64,000 nt of DNA. Origin: Lentzea pudingi. GTDB taxonomy: Bacteria > Actinomycetota > Actinomycetes > Mycobacteriales > Pseudonocardiaceae. The DNA lies in NCBI RefSeq assembly GCF_014646255.1, contig NZ_BMNC01000002.1, forward strand, positions 742,140 through 806,139. The letters run 5' to 3'. The notes below the pieces were generated by a model. It was not told the DNA's origin. It ran no database searches and saw only the letters and a list, made by a program, of their open reading frames with translations. Position numbers and translations under genes: made by a program. The first letter of the stretch is position 1; every line of letters begins with the position of its first letter. Of the stretch, positions 45,237 through 53,778 are shown piece after piece.

Positions 45237-46741
45237 TACAGGTCTCCACTTCGGATGAGGGCCTCGGCGGCGGCGATCTCGGGGGCGAGGTGGCGGTCGG
45301 GGCCGGGCCCCAGGACCGTCTCGCGCAGCTTCGCCACGGCGGCGGCCGTCGCGGGGGCGGGCTTGAGAGGCGCACGCAGGTCGAGCGCCCGTGCGGCGGT
45401 GAGCAGTTCGATGGCCAGCACGGTCGTGAGACCGTCCACGGCCTTGCGCAGCTTGCGAGCAGCAGACCAGCCCATCGACACGTGGTCCTCCTGCATGGCG
45501 GAGGACGGGATCGAGTCGACGGACGCCGGCACCGCGAGGCGCTTGAGCTCGGACACGATCGCCGCCTGGGTGTACTGGGCGATCATGTGACCGGAGTCGA
45601 CGCCGGGGTCGTCGGCGAGGAACGGCGGCAGGCCGTGCGAGCGCGAGACGTCGAGCATGCGGTCGGTGCGGCGCTCGGCGATCGAGGCCACGTCCGCGAG
45701 CGGGATGGCCAGGAAGTCGAGCGCGTAGGCGACCGGGGCGCCGTGGAAGTTGCCGTTGGACTCGACCCGTCCGTCGGCCAGCACCACGGGGTTGTCGATC
45801 ACGGACGCCAGCTCGCGGTCGGCCACCGTCGCCGCGTACGCCACGGTGTCGCGGGCCGCGCCGTGCACCTGCGGTGAGCAGCGCAGCGAGTACGCGTCCT
45901 GCACGCGGGTGCAGTCCGGGCCGCGGTGCGAGGCGACGATCTCGGAGTCCCGCAGGAACGCGAGCATCCGGGCCGCGGACAGGTTCTGGCCGGGGTGCGG
46001 GCGCAGCGCGTGCAGCTCCGGCTCGAAGACGCGGTCGGTGCCGAGCAGGGCCTCGACGCTCATCGCGGCCGTGAGGTCCGCGATGTCCAGCAGCCTGGTG
46101 AGGTCGGCGATCGCCAGCGACAGCATGCCGAGCATGCCGTCGGTGCCGTTGATCAGCGCGAGGCCTTCCTTCTCGGCCAGCCGCACCGGTTCGATACCGG
46201 CTTCGGCCAGCGCGTCGGCGGCGGGCACGAGCTCGTCGCGGGAGTTGCGGACCATGCCCTCGCCCATCAGCGCGAGCGCGCTGGCCGACAACGGCGCGAG
46301 GTCGCCGGAGCACCCCAGCGAGCCGTACTCGTGCACGATCGGCGTGATGCCGGCGTTCAGCATCCCGGCCATGGCGTCCACAGTGGACAGGCGGACGCCG
46401 GTGTGGCCGGTCGAGAGCGTGCGCAGGCGCAGCAGCATCAGCGCCCGCACGACCTCGCGTTCGACCTCGGGCCCGGAACCGGCGGCGTGCGAGCGGATCA
46501 GCGACCGCTGCAGCTGGGCACGGCGGTCCGGCGGGATGTGCCGGACGGCGAGCGCCCCGAACCCGGTCGAGACGCCGTAGGTGGGGCGTTCGGCCGTGGC
46601 GAGCTGTTCGATGTGGGCGCGGGCGGTGGTGACCGCCTCCCGGGCCGCCGCGGTGATCTCCACCGGGGCGCCGTCGCGGGCGACGGCATGAACGTCCTCG
46701 AGGGTCAGAGGCTTCGGACCCAGCTCCACCGGTTGTCGCAT
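45236..46741 (-). CDS. hutH: histidine ammonia-lyase
   Basis: A 501-residue enzyme that deaminates histidine to urocanate, first step of the pathway. The segment [13 protein letters not shown] contains the residues that cyclise to the MIO cofactor, here Cys144-Ser145-Gly146 rather than the Ala-Ser-Gly of the Pseudomonas enzyme; the Ser and Gly are intact. YGVSTGFG and the QDAYSLRC motif are also present. It is the promoter-proximal gene of the operon, with a symmetrical operator candidate at 46795-46812. Confidence 0.95.
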   Translation of the reverse strand: MRQPVELGPKPLTLEDVHAVARDGAPVEITAAAREAVTTARAHIEQLATAERPTYGVSTGFGALAVRHIPPDRRAQLQRSLIRSHAAGSGPEVEREVVRALMLLRLRTLSTGHTGVRLSTVDAMAGMLNAGITPIVHEYGSLGCSGDLAPLSASALALMGEGMVRNSRDELVPAADALAEAGIEPVRLAEKEGLALINGTDGMLGMLSLAIADLTRLLDIADLTAAMSVEALLGTDRVFEPELHALRPHPGQNLSAARMLAFLRDSEIVASHRGPDCTRVQDAYSLRCSPQVHGAARDTVAYAATVADRELASVIDNPVVLADGRVESNGNFHGAPVAYALDFLAIPLADVASIAERRTDRMLDVSRSHGLPPFLADDPGVDSGHMIAQYTQAAIVSELKRLAVPASVDSIPSSAMQEDHVSMGWSAARKLRKAVDGLTTVLAIELLTAARALDLRAPLKPAPATAAAVAKLRETVLGPGPDRHLAPEIAAAEALIRSGDL

Positions 46742-46794
46742 GGAGACATCACAGCGCCCCGGAGCCGAGTCAGCGACCCCGGAGCGCCCGATGG

Positions 46795-46812
46795 TGTCTG
46801 GGACTCCAGACA
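46795..46812. promoter_or_regulatory. candidate hut operator
   Basis: TGTCTGG-GACT-CCAGACA is a perfect 7-4-7 palindrome 54-71 bases upstream of hutH, just before the end of the upstream anti-sigma gene. It fits an IclR- or GntR-type dimer site; the IclR gene at 48351 is the nearest candidate. Confidence 0.55.
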
Positions 46813-46816
46813 GGGG

Positions 46817-47713
46817 CTAGAGGCCCTTGCCGATCCAGCCGGTGTCGGGCTTGCCGACGAGCTCGACGTCGTTCACCAGCTCGACCAGCCGGTCGGAGTA
46901 GGCGCTCGAGGTCGCCCAGATCCAGCGTTCGCCGTCGGAGACCGCGACGGTGGCGCCCGAGCGCAGACCCTCTCTGCCGCGCACGGACACCGGTTCGGCC
47001 GCGGCCAGTTCCGGCTTCTGTGTCGCCACGTGCACGGTGGCCGAGCCCAGGTTCAGCGACGCGTCCCACCGGTCCGGCGCGACGCCCGACATCTGGTCGG
47101 CGTACTCGCCCTCGACCTTGAACGGCGCCCGGTGCGTCGCCTTGGCGTCGGCGCGCACCGACTCGGCCACGCGCAGGGCGACGGCCCGCACGTCGTCGAC
47201 GCCGCGGACCGACACGTCCAGGGCGTCCTGCGCCTTCCAGACCACGGACGCGGCGCCGTCAGCGACCCGTGCCCACGCCTTCAGCCCGCGCACGGTGACC
47301 TCGTCCCAGCCGGCGGTCCCCGGCATCCCGCCGAGGGCGGTGAGGACGACGCTCGCCTTGCCGTCCGCGACGCTCCACACCCGCGTGACCGCGTTGTTCG
47401 TCGTGCGGGAGGTCTCGCCGAAGCCTTCCGGCAGCCAGTGCGGGGCGTACTTGAGCGAGACCTCCCCGCTGCCGACCGGCACGAGCGCGGCGGCGGCGTC
47501 GTTCGGCATCGGCGGGGCGTACCTGTCGCTCGCGATGAGCCCGCCGAAGACCAGGACCGCGACGGCGGCGACTCCGGCCGTGGCGATCAGGAAGATGTTG
47601 TTCCGCTGCCTCTTGCGCTTGCGCCGCAAGGCGTTGAGCGTCGGCCCCGGATGCGGAGTGCGTTCGGCCAGCCGGCCGAGAGCCTCCTTGATGAGCTGTT
47701 CGGTGTCGTTCAC
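46817..47713 (-). CDS. membrane-anchored anti-sigma-like protein
   Basis: A 298-residue protein with a cytosolic N-terminus (about 1-40, NDTEQLIKEALGRLAERT), one membrane helix at about 48-70 (IFLIATAGVAAVAVLVFGGL) and an extracytoplasmic domain of about 225 residues. The GTG start at 47713 overlaps the sigma-factor stop by GTGA, the standard arrangement of a sigma factor and its membrane anti-sigma. The N-terminus lacks a clear zinc motif, so the type of anti-sigma domain is uncertain. Confidence 0.75.
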   Translation of the reverse strand: MNDTEQLIKEALGRLAERTPHPGPTLNALRRKRKRQRNNIFLIATAGVAAVAVLVFGGLIASDRYAPPMPNDAAAALVPVGSGEVSLKYAPHWLPEGFGETSRTTNNAVTRVWSVADGKASVVLTALGGMPGTAGWDEVTVRGLKAWARVADGAASVVWKAQDALDVSVRGVDDVRAVALRVAESVRADAKATHRAPFKVEGEYADQMSGVAPDRWDASLNLGSATVHVATQKPELAAAEPVSVRGREGLRSGATVAVSDGERWIWATSSAYSDRLVELVNDVELVGKPDTGWIGKGL

Positions 47714-48237
47714 GACAGGCCCTCCCCTAGCCGCAACCCGACACCAGCGGGTTCCGGCGTGTGGTCCAGGCGGAGTGTGGCCAGCGCACGTGAGATGTGG
47801 CTGCGCACTGTTCCCTCGGCACAACCGAGCATCTGTGCGATCTCCGAGTCCTCGTAGTTCTCGTAGTAGCGGAGCACGACGGCGGCCCGCTGTTTGCGGG
47901 GGAGCTTCGCGATCCGCTGCAACATTGCTTCCCGCTCGTCGTAGTGGTGCGTCGTGTCGCCGACGGGCGGGGTGACGGACTCGAGAGTCGTGTTGCAGAG
48001 AGCAACGTCCTTCGCGGCCCTGCGTCTGCGCCACGAGAGGTACTCGTTGGTCACCATGCGCTTGACGTAGGCGTGAGGGAGGTCGACTGAACCGATGCGT
48101 TCCCACTTCTGCTGCGCACGCAGCAGCACTTCCTGGACCACGTCCTGGGCCAGGTGCGGGTCGCACGTGAGCACGGTGGCATAGCGCAGCAACGGGGTTA
48201 CCTGTTCCGCCACGAAGTCATCGAAACTCGGTGTCAA
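47710..48237 (-). CDS. ECF sigma factor, SigE-like actinobacterial family
   Basis: A 175-residue group-4 sigma factor. Region 2 (about 10-75) has LAQDVVQEVLLRAQQKW, and region 4 (about 110-160) has LPRKQRAAVVLRYYENYEDSEI followed by the HTH EGTVRSHISRALATLR. The TTG start at 48237 has AAGGGGG at good spacing; GTG at about 48210 is an alternative. It is co-transcribed with a membrane anti-sigma gene, so it probably answers an envelope signal. It is divergent from the IclR gene. Confidence 0.88.
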   Translation of the reverse strand: MTPSFDDFVAEQVTPLLRYATVLTCDPHLAQDVVQEVLLRAQQKWERIGSVDLPHAYVKRMVTNEYLSWRRRRAAKDVALCNTTLESVTPPVGDTTHHYDEREAMLQRIAKLPRKQRAAVVLRYYENYEDSEIAQMLGCAEGTVRSHISRALATLRLDHTPEPAGVGLRLGEGLS

Positions 48238-48350
48238 TCCCGACCCCCTTCAAAACCGTCACGCCCCTCCAACGCTCCCCGGACGTGTTCTGTTGAGTGT
48301 GCCCTGATGTAGTAACGGCGTGGGCTGCATCACGTGGGAAAATCACAGTT

Positions 48351-49136
48351 GTGGGCAGCAGCAGTGACGTTCCCGCGCTCCGGCGAGGGCTAGCGGTCCT
48401 CCGGCTGCTGGCGGGCAGACCGGGGCCCGTCTCCGCGGCATCGGTCGCGCGTGAGCTCAACCTGCCCAGGTCAACGACGTACCACCTGCTCTCGGAGCTG
48501 ACCGAGGCCGGTTTCGCGACCCACTTCCCCGAGGAGAAGCGGTACGGCCTAGGCGTCGCGGCCTTCGAACTCGGCTCGGCCTACCTGCGCCACGACCCGC
48601 TGGAGCGCCTCGCTCGCCCGTTGCTGCGCAAGCTCGCCGATCGGATGGAGAAGGTCGCGCATCTGGGTGTTCTGCACGGGGCGGAGGCGCTGTACCTGGT
48701 ACGGGAGCAGCCCCGGCAACCGCAGTCGATCGTGTCCGACGTCGGTGTCCGGCTGCCCGCCCACCTGACGGCCTCGGGCCGCGCGATGCTCGCTCACCTG
48801 CCTCCGGCGCAGGTCAGGGCGGTGCTGCCGTCCGTAGCGGCGTTCGTCGACCGGACGGGGCGCGGGCCGCACAACCTCCCGGCGCTGCGCCGGCTGCTGA
48901 CGCTGGAACGCCGTCAGGGCTGGTCGGTCGAGGACGGGTTCGTCACGGCGGGGTTCGCCTCGGTGGCGGCGCCGGTGTTCGACCACGGCGAGCGGCCGAT
49001 CGCGGCGATCACGCTGACGTTCCGGCACGTGTGCGACACGCCCTGCGGCCAGACATGGCCCGACCTGGCCAAAGAGGTGCGCAAGGCAGCCGAGGAGCTG
49101 ACGGTCCGGATCGGCGGGCACGCGGCCTCGGGTTAG
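48351..49136 (+). CDS. IclR-family transcriptional regulator (candidate hut regulator)
   Basis: A 261-residue regulator with a winged HTH at about residues 5-70 (ALRRGLAVLRLLAGR, SAASVARELNLPRSTTYHLL) and an IclR effector-binding domain (about 85-255, with RLPAHLTASGRAMLAHL). In Actinobacteria IclR genes often lie by hut operons; here only the sigma/anti-sigma pair separates it from hutH, so control of hut is plausible. GTG 48351 gives the usual length; upstream GTG 48297 lacks support. Confidence 0.85.
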   Translation: MGSSSDVPALRRGLAVLRLLAGRPGPVSAASVARELNLPRSTTYHLLSELTEAGFATHFPEEKRYGLGVAAFELGSAYLRHDPLERLARPLLRKLADRMEKVAHLGVLHGAEALYLVREQPRQPQSIVSDVGVRLPAHLTASGRAMLAHLPPAQVRAVLPSVAAFVDRTGRGPHNLPALRRLLTLERRQGWSVEDGFVTAGFASVAAPVFDHGERPIAAITLTFRHVCDTPCGQTWPDLAKEVRKAAEELTVRIGGHAASG

Positions 49137-49143
49137 TGGCCAT

Positions 49144-49162
49144 GTACATAGTAGCCATGTAC
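49144..49162. promoter_or_regulatory. candidate MarR operator
   Basis: GTACAT (49144-49149) and ATGTAC (49157-49162) form an inverted repeat with a 7-base spacer 10 bases before the MarR start codon. It suggests autoregulation. Confidence 0.5.
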
Positions 49163-49172
49163 CGTATCTGCC

Positions 49173-49595
49173 ATGAGCAGTGCGGGACCGACGCCTGGGC
49201 ACCTCGTGTGGCGTCTGGCGATGAAGTGGCGGACGGCCGTTGATCGCGCGTTGGACCCCCTCGGGCTGACGCACGCGCAGTACGTCGTGTTGTCGTCGTT
49301 GGCCGCCCTCGACCGGCCGTCGCAACGCGAACTGGCCGACCACACCGGTCTCGAACCGCTCTACGTCTCGAAGCTGGCGCGCTCGCTGGAGGCCTCGGGG
49401 TTCATCTCTCGCACCCGTGACGCCGTCGACACCCGGACCATGCGGCTCGCGCTGACCCCGCGCGGCGTCGAAGTCGTCGAGCCCGCCATCACGACGGTCC
49501 GCTCCCTGATGGACCGCCTGCTGACCCCGCTGGGAGACAGGACTGACGCGCTGTCCCGCGACCTGACCGCGCTGCTCGCCGTTCCCCTCGACTGA
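49173..49595 (+). CDS. MarR-family transcriptional regulator
   Basis: A 140-residue dimeric winged-helix repressor. The HTH is at about 50-75 (SQRELADHTGLEPLYVSKL) and the wing follows (RTRDAVDTRTMRLALTPRG). The next gene starts 11 bases after its stop, so the regulator and the haloalkane-dehalogenase-like hydrolase form an operon that it probably controls. Starts at ATG 49173. Confidence 0.87.
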   Translation: MSSAGPTPGHLVWRLAMKWRTAVDRALDPLGLTHAQYVVLSSLAALDRPSQRELADHTGLEPLYVSKLARSLEASGFISRTRDAVDTRTMRLALTPRGVEVVEPAITTVRSLMDRLLTPLGDRTDALSRDLTALLAVPLD

Positions 49596-49606
49596 GGAGC
49601 ACCTCG

Positions 49607-50449
49607 ATGCCCGTCGTCCCCGTCCTCGATTCGACCATGCACCACGAGGCACACGGCACCGCGCCGTTCGTGTTCCTGCACGGCAATCCCGCCTCATCGC
49701 ACATCTGGCGCAACATCCTGCCGGAGCTGGGCGGGCTCGCTCCGGACCTCATCGGCATGGGCAGATCAGGCAAGCCGGCCATCGACTACTCGTTCGACGA
49801 CCACGCCCGCTACCTCGACGCGTGGTTCGACGCCCTGGACCTGGAGCGCGTGGTGCTGGTCGGCCACGACTGGGGAGGCGCGCTGGCGTTCGACTGGGCG
49901 GCCCGGCACCCGGACCGCGTCGCGGGCGTCGCCTTCTTCGAGACGATGCTGAAGCCCATGGACAGCGCCGACCTTCCGCCTGCCGCACGCGAACGGACAC
50001 GCAGGTTCCGCACCCCCGGCGTCGCCGAGGAACTGGTGCTGGACCAGGACACCCTCGTGCGCCAGGCGTTCACCGGCGGTGTGCGCACGCCGGTCTCGGA
50101 CGAGGACATGGCCGTGTACCTGGCCCCGTTCCCCGATCGGGAGAGCCGCCGCCCGTTGCTCGCGTGGGTGCGGCAGCTCCCGGTCGACGGCGACCCGCCG
50201 GCGCTGATCCCCCGTATGAAGGCCTACGGCGAGTGGCTGACTGCGTCGCCGGTTCCGAAGCTGTTGATGACCTTCGAGAACTCCCCGACGCTGGCCATCG
50301 GACCCGCGCTCACCGCGTGGTGCCGGGAGAACATCGCCGCGCTGGACGTCGTCGCGCTGGGCGAGGCCGGGCACCACGCGCAGGAGGACCGGCCGAAGGA
50401 GATCGCGGCCTGCGTCACGGCCTGGGCAGAACGCCACAACCTTGCTTAG
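49607..50449 (+). CDS. haloalkane dehalogenase-like alpha/beta hydrolase
   Basis: A 280-residue alpha/beta hydrolase. The oxyanion motif HGNPASSHIWRN, the nucleophile Asp in VGHDWGGAL, the acid after strand 6 (MTFENSP) and the final His in GEAGHHAQED match haloalkane dehalogenases of the DhaA/LinB type. Whether it acts on halogenated compounds, epoxides or esters cannot be fixed from sequence; Asp rather than Ser as nucleophile excludes simple esterases. It is coupled to the MarR gene, with GAGGAG before ATG 49607. Confidence 0.85.
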   Translation: MPVVPVLDSTMHHEAHGTAPFVFLHGNPASSHIWRNILPELGGLAPDLIGMGRSGKPAIDYSFDDHARYLDAWFDALDLERVVLVGHDWGGALAFDWAARHPDRVAGVAFFETMLKPMDSADLPPAARERTRRFRTPGVAEELVLDQDTLVRQAFTGGVRTPVSDEDMAVYLAPFPDRESRRPLLAWVRQLPVDGDPPALIPRMKAYGEWLTASPVPKLLMTFENSPTLAIGPALTAWCRENIAALDVVALGEAGHHAQEDRPKEIAACVTAWAERHNLA

Positions 50450-50458
50450 ATCGAAGGT

Positions 50459-51472
50459 ATGGGGGCAAAAGACGAGTTCGATCCCGCACAGAAGTCCGAG
50501 CTGGAACTGGGCACGGCGACGGAGGAGCTCGACTTCGCCTCCGCCTCCGAAGTAGACCGGCGCGCCCTGTACGAGGTGGCGGCTGCCTGGACGGTCGAGG
50601 ACTCACCCGGCAAGGAGCCGCCGCCCTACGAGGCTTTCGTCGCCATGTGGGAACTCCACGACGACATCGGTTTCGAGCCGCCGCGCTTCGTCGTCGCCCG
50701 GCGAGCCGGGAAGATCATCGGCTACGGCGAGGTGCGGATCTCCGAGACCGAGGCGAACGCGCACCTCGCCACCGCCAACGTGGTGGTGCTGCCGGACCAC
50801 CGCCGTCGCGGCACAGGCACGGCGCTGCTCCGCGCCATGCTCCCGCTGACGAACGGCCGCACCGTCGTCGAGGCGTGGAGCGTCTTCAAGGACACCCCGG
50901 GCGAACGGTTCGCCACCGCCCAGGGGTTCCGCGTCGTCACCACCATGACGAGGCAACGGCTCACCATCGGAGACCCACCCGAGATCGGTGATCTTCCGGC
51001 CGGGTACGAGCTCGTCACGTGGAAGGGCGCGGCACCGGAGGAGTTCGTCGAGGCGTACGTCGAGGCGCTCAACGGCATCAGGGACGCGCCGCAGGGCGAG
51101 ACGTCGCTCGACCTGACGCGCAACACGGTCGAGAGCATCAGGCGGGAGGAAGCCGCCACCGTCCCGGTCCGCTGGATCGTCCTGCTGCTGCACGAGGGCG
51201 AGGCCGCCGGCGTCACCGTCGTCGAGGTGAACCCGGCCGTGTCCACCGTGGCCGAGCAACTGCACACGGTCGTGCTGCCCGCACATCGCGGCCGGGGGTT
51301 CGGCAGGCTCATCAAGGCGCACATGCTGCACAACCTGGAAGGCGTCGAAACGATCAACACGCGCACCAGCAGCGACAACGAGCACATGCTGCGCGTGAAC
51401 CACTCGCTGGGCTACGAGGACCGCTTCGTCTACATGGGCGTACAAGCGAAAACCGCCGACCTGCGGGCGTGA
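50459..51472 (+). CDS. tandem-GNAT N-acetyltransferase
   Basis: A 337-residue protein with two GNAT folds: the N-terminal one (about 20-175) has the acetyl-CoA loop VLPDHRRRGTGTALL, and the C-terminal one (about 185-330) has VLPAHRGRGFGRLI. The arrangement is like mycothiol synthase and other actinobacterial tandem GNATs, but the substrate is unknown. GAAGG precedes ATG 50459. It starts 9 bases after the dehalogenase-like gene and may share its operon. Confidence 0.85.
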   Translation: MGAKDEFDPAQKSELELGTATEELDFASASEVDRRALYEVAAAWTVEDSPGKEPPPYEAFVAMWELHDDIGFEPPRFVVARRAGKIIGYGEVRISETEANAHLATANVVVLPDHRRRGTGTALLRAMLPLTNGRTVVEAWSVFKDTPGERFATAQGFRVVTTMTRQRLTIGDPPEIGDLPAGYELVTWKGAAPEEFVEAYVEALNGIRDAPQGETSLDLTRNTVESIRREEAATVPVRWIVLLLHEGEAAGVTVVEVNPAVSTVAEQLHTVVLPAHRGRGFGRLIKAHMLHNLEGVETINTRTSSDNEHMLRVNHSLGYEDRFVYMGVQAKTADLRA

Positions 51473-51503
51473 GGCCTGCGGGCCGGCGGTTCTCCGGGGT
51501 CGA

Positions 51504-52400
51504 TCAGATGCCGGCGGAGGCCAGCCACTCCTTGGCGACCTTCTCCGGCTCCGGCTTGTCCGGCGCCGACAGCTTCTGGTTCAGGTCCAGCAGCGTCTTC
51601 GTGTCGAGCTTCTTCGAGATGGCGTTGAGGGTGTCGCGGACCTGCTGCGACGCCTTCTTCTCGTTGATCAGCGGCAGCACGTTCTGCGCCGCGAAGACGT
51701 TCTTCGGGTCCTCCAGCACGACGAACTCGTTGGCCTTGATGGCCGCGTCCGTCGTGAAGAGGTCGGCCGCCTGCACCGCGTTGTCCTTCAGACCGGCGAC
51801 GGTCACCGGGCCGCCGACGTCGAGGACCTTGAACTCCTTGAACTCACAGGCGTACTTGGCCTTCAGGCCCGGCAGGCCGTCCGCGCGGTCCTGGAACTCC
51901 GGCGGCCCGCCGAAGACCAGGTCCTTGCAGTACGGCACGAGGTCGTCGATCGACTTCAGGCTGTACTGGGCCGCGATCTGCTTCGTGACGACGACCGCGT
52001 CCTTGTCCTCGGCGGACGACTTGTCGAGCACGATCAGGTTCTGCGGCAGCGCCTTCTTCAGCGCCTCGTACACCTCGTCGGAGCCGACCTGCGTCGCCGA
52101 CTTGTCGATGTACTTGAGCAGCACGCCGCTGTACTCGGGGATCAGGTCGATCGAGCCGTCCTGCACACCCTTGTAGTACAGCTCGCGGTTGCCGATGTTC
52201 AGCTTCTTCGACACCTTGACGCCCTTGGCGGCCAACGCTTCCGCGTAGATCTCCGCGAGCAGGCGCGACTCGGGGAAGTTGCCGGAACCCACGACGATCG
52301 TGTCCGTCGGTGCAGGGTTGTCGGCGCCGCCCGTCAGCGGGTCACCACCGCACGCCGACAGGAGCATCACGGCTGCGACAGCCGTGGCGATGCGCTTCAT
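51504..52400 (-). CDS. osmoprotectant ABC transporter substrate-binding lipoprotein
   Basis: A 298-residue lipoprotein of the OpuCC/ProX/OsmX (quaternary amine) family. A signal peptide with lipobox LLSACGG predicts lipidation at Cys17. The mature part has VVGSGNFPESRLLAEIYAEAL and a QDGSIDLIPEYSG segment typical of betaine/choline binders. Its ATG at 52400 abuts the left end of the tnpB element, which supplies the GGAGGAG ribosome-binding site. The matching permeases and ATPase lie beyond the element. Removing the element would restore an ATGA overlap with the upstream permease gene. Confidence 0.92.
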   Translation of the reverse strand: MKRIATAVAAVMLLSACGGDPLTGGADNPAPTDTIVVGSGNFPESRLLAEIYAEALAAKGVKVSKKLNIGNRELYYKGVQDGSIDLIPEYSGVLLKYIDKSATQVGSDEVYEALKKALPQNLIVLDKSSAEDKDAVVVTKQIAAQYSLKSIDDLVPYCKDLVFGGPPEFQDRADGLPGLKAKYACEFKEFKVLDVGGPVTVAGLKDNAVQAADLFTTDAAIKANEFVVLEDPKNVFAAQNVLPLINEKKASQQVRDTLNAISKKLDTKTLLDLNQKLSAPDKPEPEKVAKEWLASAGI

Positions 52401-52552
52401 CTGAACTCCTCCGAGGAGACCCCGTCATTCAAGGCGGGGAGGAAACGGACCCCTGTGGAGCAGGACAGGGGCAGTTGTGTCGTCATCAGCGGGACATTGC
52501 GTCCGCAGCCCACCCATGTGGGGCCACACAGCGACTTGATATTCTTAAAACT

Positions 52553-53746
52553 GTGAACGGGCAGGTGAAGCGGGCTTTCCGGTACCGCTTCTATCCGACC
52601 GACGCGCAAGAAGCAGAGTTGTCGCGCACGTTCGGATGCGTCCGCAAGGATTACAACCTGGCATTGCAGGCCCGTGCGGAGGCGTGGGCACAGCGCGGAG
52701 AACAGGTCAGGTACGCCGCCACTTCGGCGATGCTGACCGAGTGGAAACGCACAGAGGAACTGGCGTTCCTGGGAGAGGTGTCGTCGGTGCCGCTGCAGCA
52801 GGCGTTGCGGCATCTGCAGGCGGCATTCTGCAACTTCTGGGCGAAACGCGCACGGTATCCGCGGTTCAAGTCGCGCAAGAAGTCGCGTCCCAGCGCCGAG
52901 TACACGCGTTCGGCTTTCCGCTGGCGCGACGGGGTGCTGATCTTGGCGAAGATGTCGGAGCCGTTGGACATTCGTTGGTCGCGAACGCTGCCCGATGGGA
53001 TGACACCCTCTACGGTGACCGTGTCGCGTGACGCGGCCGGGCGTTGGTTCGTATCCATGCTGTGCGAAGACCCCGGCGTCCTCCCATTGCCCGCCGGCGA
53101 TTCGGCGGTGGGCATCGATCTCGGTCTCGACCATCTGCTGACTCTCTCGACCGGAGAGAAGATCGCCAATCCCCGGCACGAGCGCCGTGACCGGCACGCT
53201 CTCGCCAAAACACAGCGGGCCTTGTCCCGCAAACACATCGATAGCAAGAACCGGGCCAAAGCCCGAGTCAAGGTCGCCCGCGTGCATGCCCGGATCGCAG
53301 ACCGGCGCACGGACCACCTGCACAAGATCACCACTCGGCTCGTGCGTGAGAACCAAACGCTCGTGATCGAGAACCTGACCGTGTCCACCATGGTCGGCAA
53401 CCGCAGCCTCGCCCGCGCCATCAGCGACGCGGGCTGGCGAAAGTTCCGGCAGATGCTGGAGTACAAAGCCAGCTGGTACGGACGGGACGTGATCGTGATC
53501 GATCGCTGGTTCCCTTCCTCCAAACTGTGCTCCACCTGCGGTGCGCTCGCAGCGTCGATGCCATTGCACGTACGTACGTGGACCTGTGGCTGCGGCGCGA
53601 CCCATGACCGGGACGTGAACGCGGCGCGCAACATTCTGGCCGCCGGACTGGCGGTGACAGTCTGTGGAGCCGGTGTAAGTCCTCAACGGAGCACTCCGGG
53701 CGGGCGGTCGGCGACGAAGCAGAAATCCCTGCGGCGCGAGCCGTAG
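52553..53746 (+). CDS. tnpB: TnpB RNA-guided nuclease (IS605 OrfB)
   Basis: A 397-residue TnpB. RuvC residues are intact: Asp189 (GIDLGLDH), Glu273 (VIENL) and Asp354 (HDRDVNAARN), with the zinc finger CSTCG...CGCGA between them. The N-terminus KRAFRYRFYPT is typical. TnpB is known to cut DNA next to a transposon-associated motif, guided by RNA from the element's right end. GTG 52553 has TATTCT seven bases upstream, so the mRNA may be leaderless. No tnpA partner is in the window; transposition would need one in trans. Confidence 0.94.
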   Translation: MNGQVKRAFRYRFYPTDAQEAELSRTFGCVRKDYNLALQARAEAWAQRGEQVRYAATSAMLTEWKRTEELAFLGEVSSVPLQQALRHLQAAFCNFWAKRARYPRFKSRKKSRPSAEYTRSAFRWRDGVLILAKMSEPLDIRWSRTLPDGMTPSTVTVSRDAAGRWFVSMLCEDPGVLPLPAGDSAVGIDLGLDHLLTLSTGEKIANPRHERRDRHALAKTQRALSRKHIDSKNRAKARVKVARVHARIADRRTDHLHKITTRLVRENQTLVIENLTVSTMVGNRSLARAISDAGWRKFRQMLEYKASWYGRDVIVIDRWFPSSKLCSTCGALAASMPLHVRTWTCGCGATHDRDVNAARNILAAGLAVTVCGAGVSPQRSTPGGRSATKQKSLRREP

Positions 53747-53778
53747 GACTCCCCTCGTTCTCGAGGTGAGGAGGTCAA
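53662..53778 (+). ncRNA. TnpB-associated omega-RNA region
   Basis: The block from TCTGTGGAGCCGGTGTAAG (53662-53680) to the right end overlaps the last tnpB codons, the known location of omega RNA. Its key blocks are shared with the mini-element. The guide would read CTCTTTCCTCCGCTTCCC (from 53779), which matches the reconstructed empty site next to TTCAT. Confidence 0.6.

Larger units (their letters stand above)
52401..53778 (+). mobile_element. IS200/IS605-superfamily tnpB-only element
   Basis: A 1378-bp element without tnpA. The left boundary is placed after TTCAT (52396-52400) because the sequence aligns from that base with the mini-element at 42094; a left-end hairpin CCCCG/CGGGG surrounds TCATTCAAGG. 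The right end has a CCTCG/CGAGG hairpin and ends TCAA (53775-53778), the canonical 3' end of this superfamily. It lies between a permease gene and the substrate-binding gene of an osmoprotectant transporter, on the opposite strand. Removing it leaves GGAGGAAAGAG directly before ATGAAG. Confidence 0.85.
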
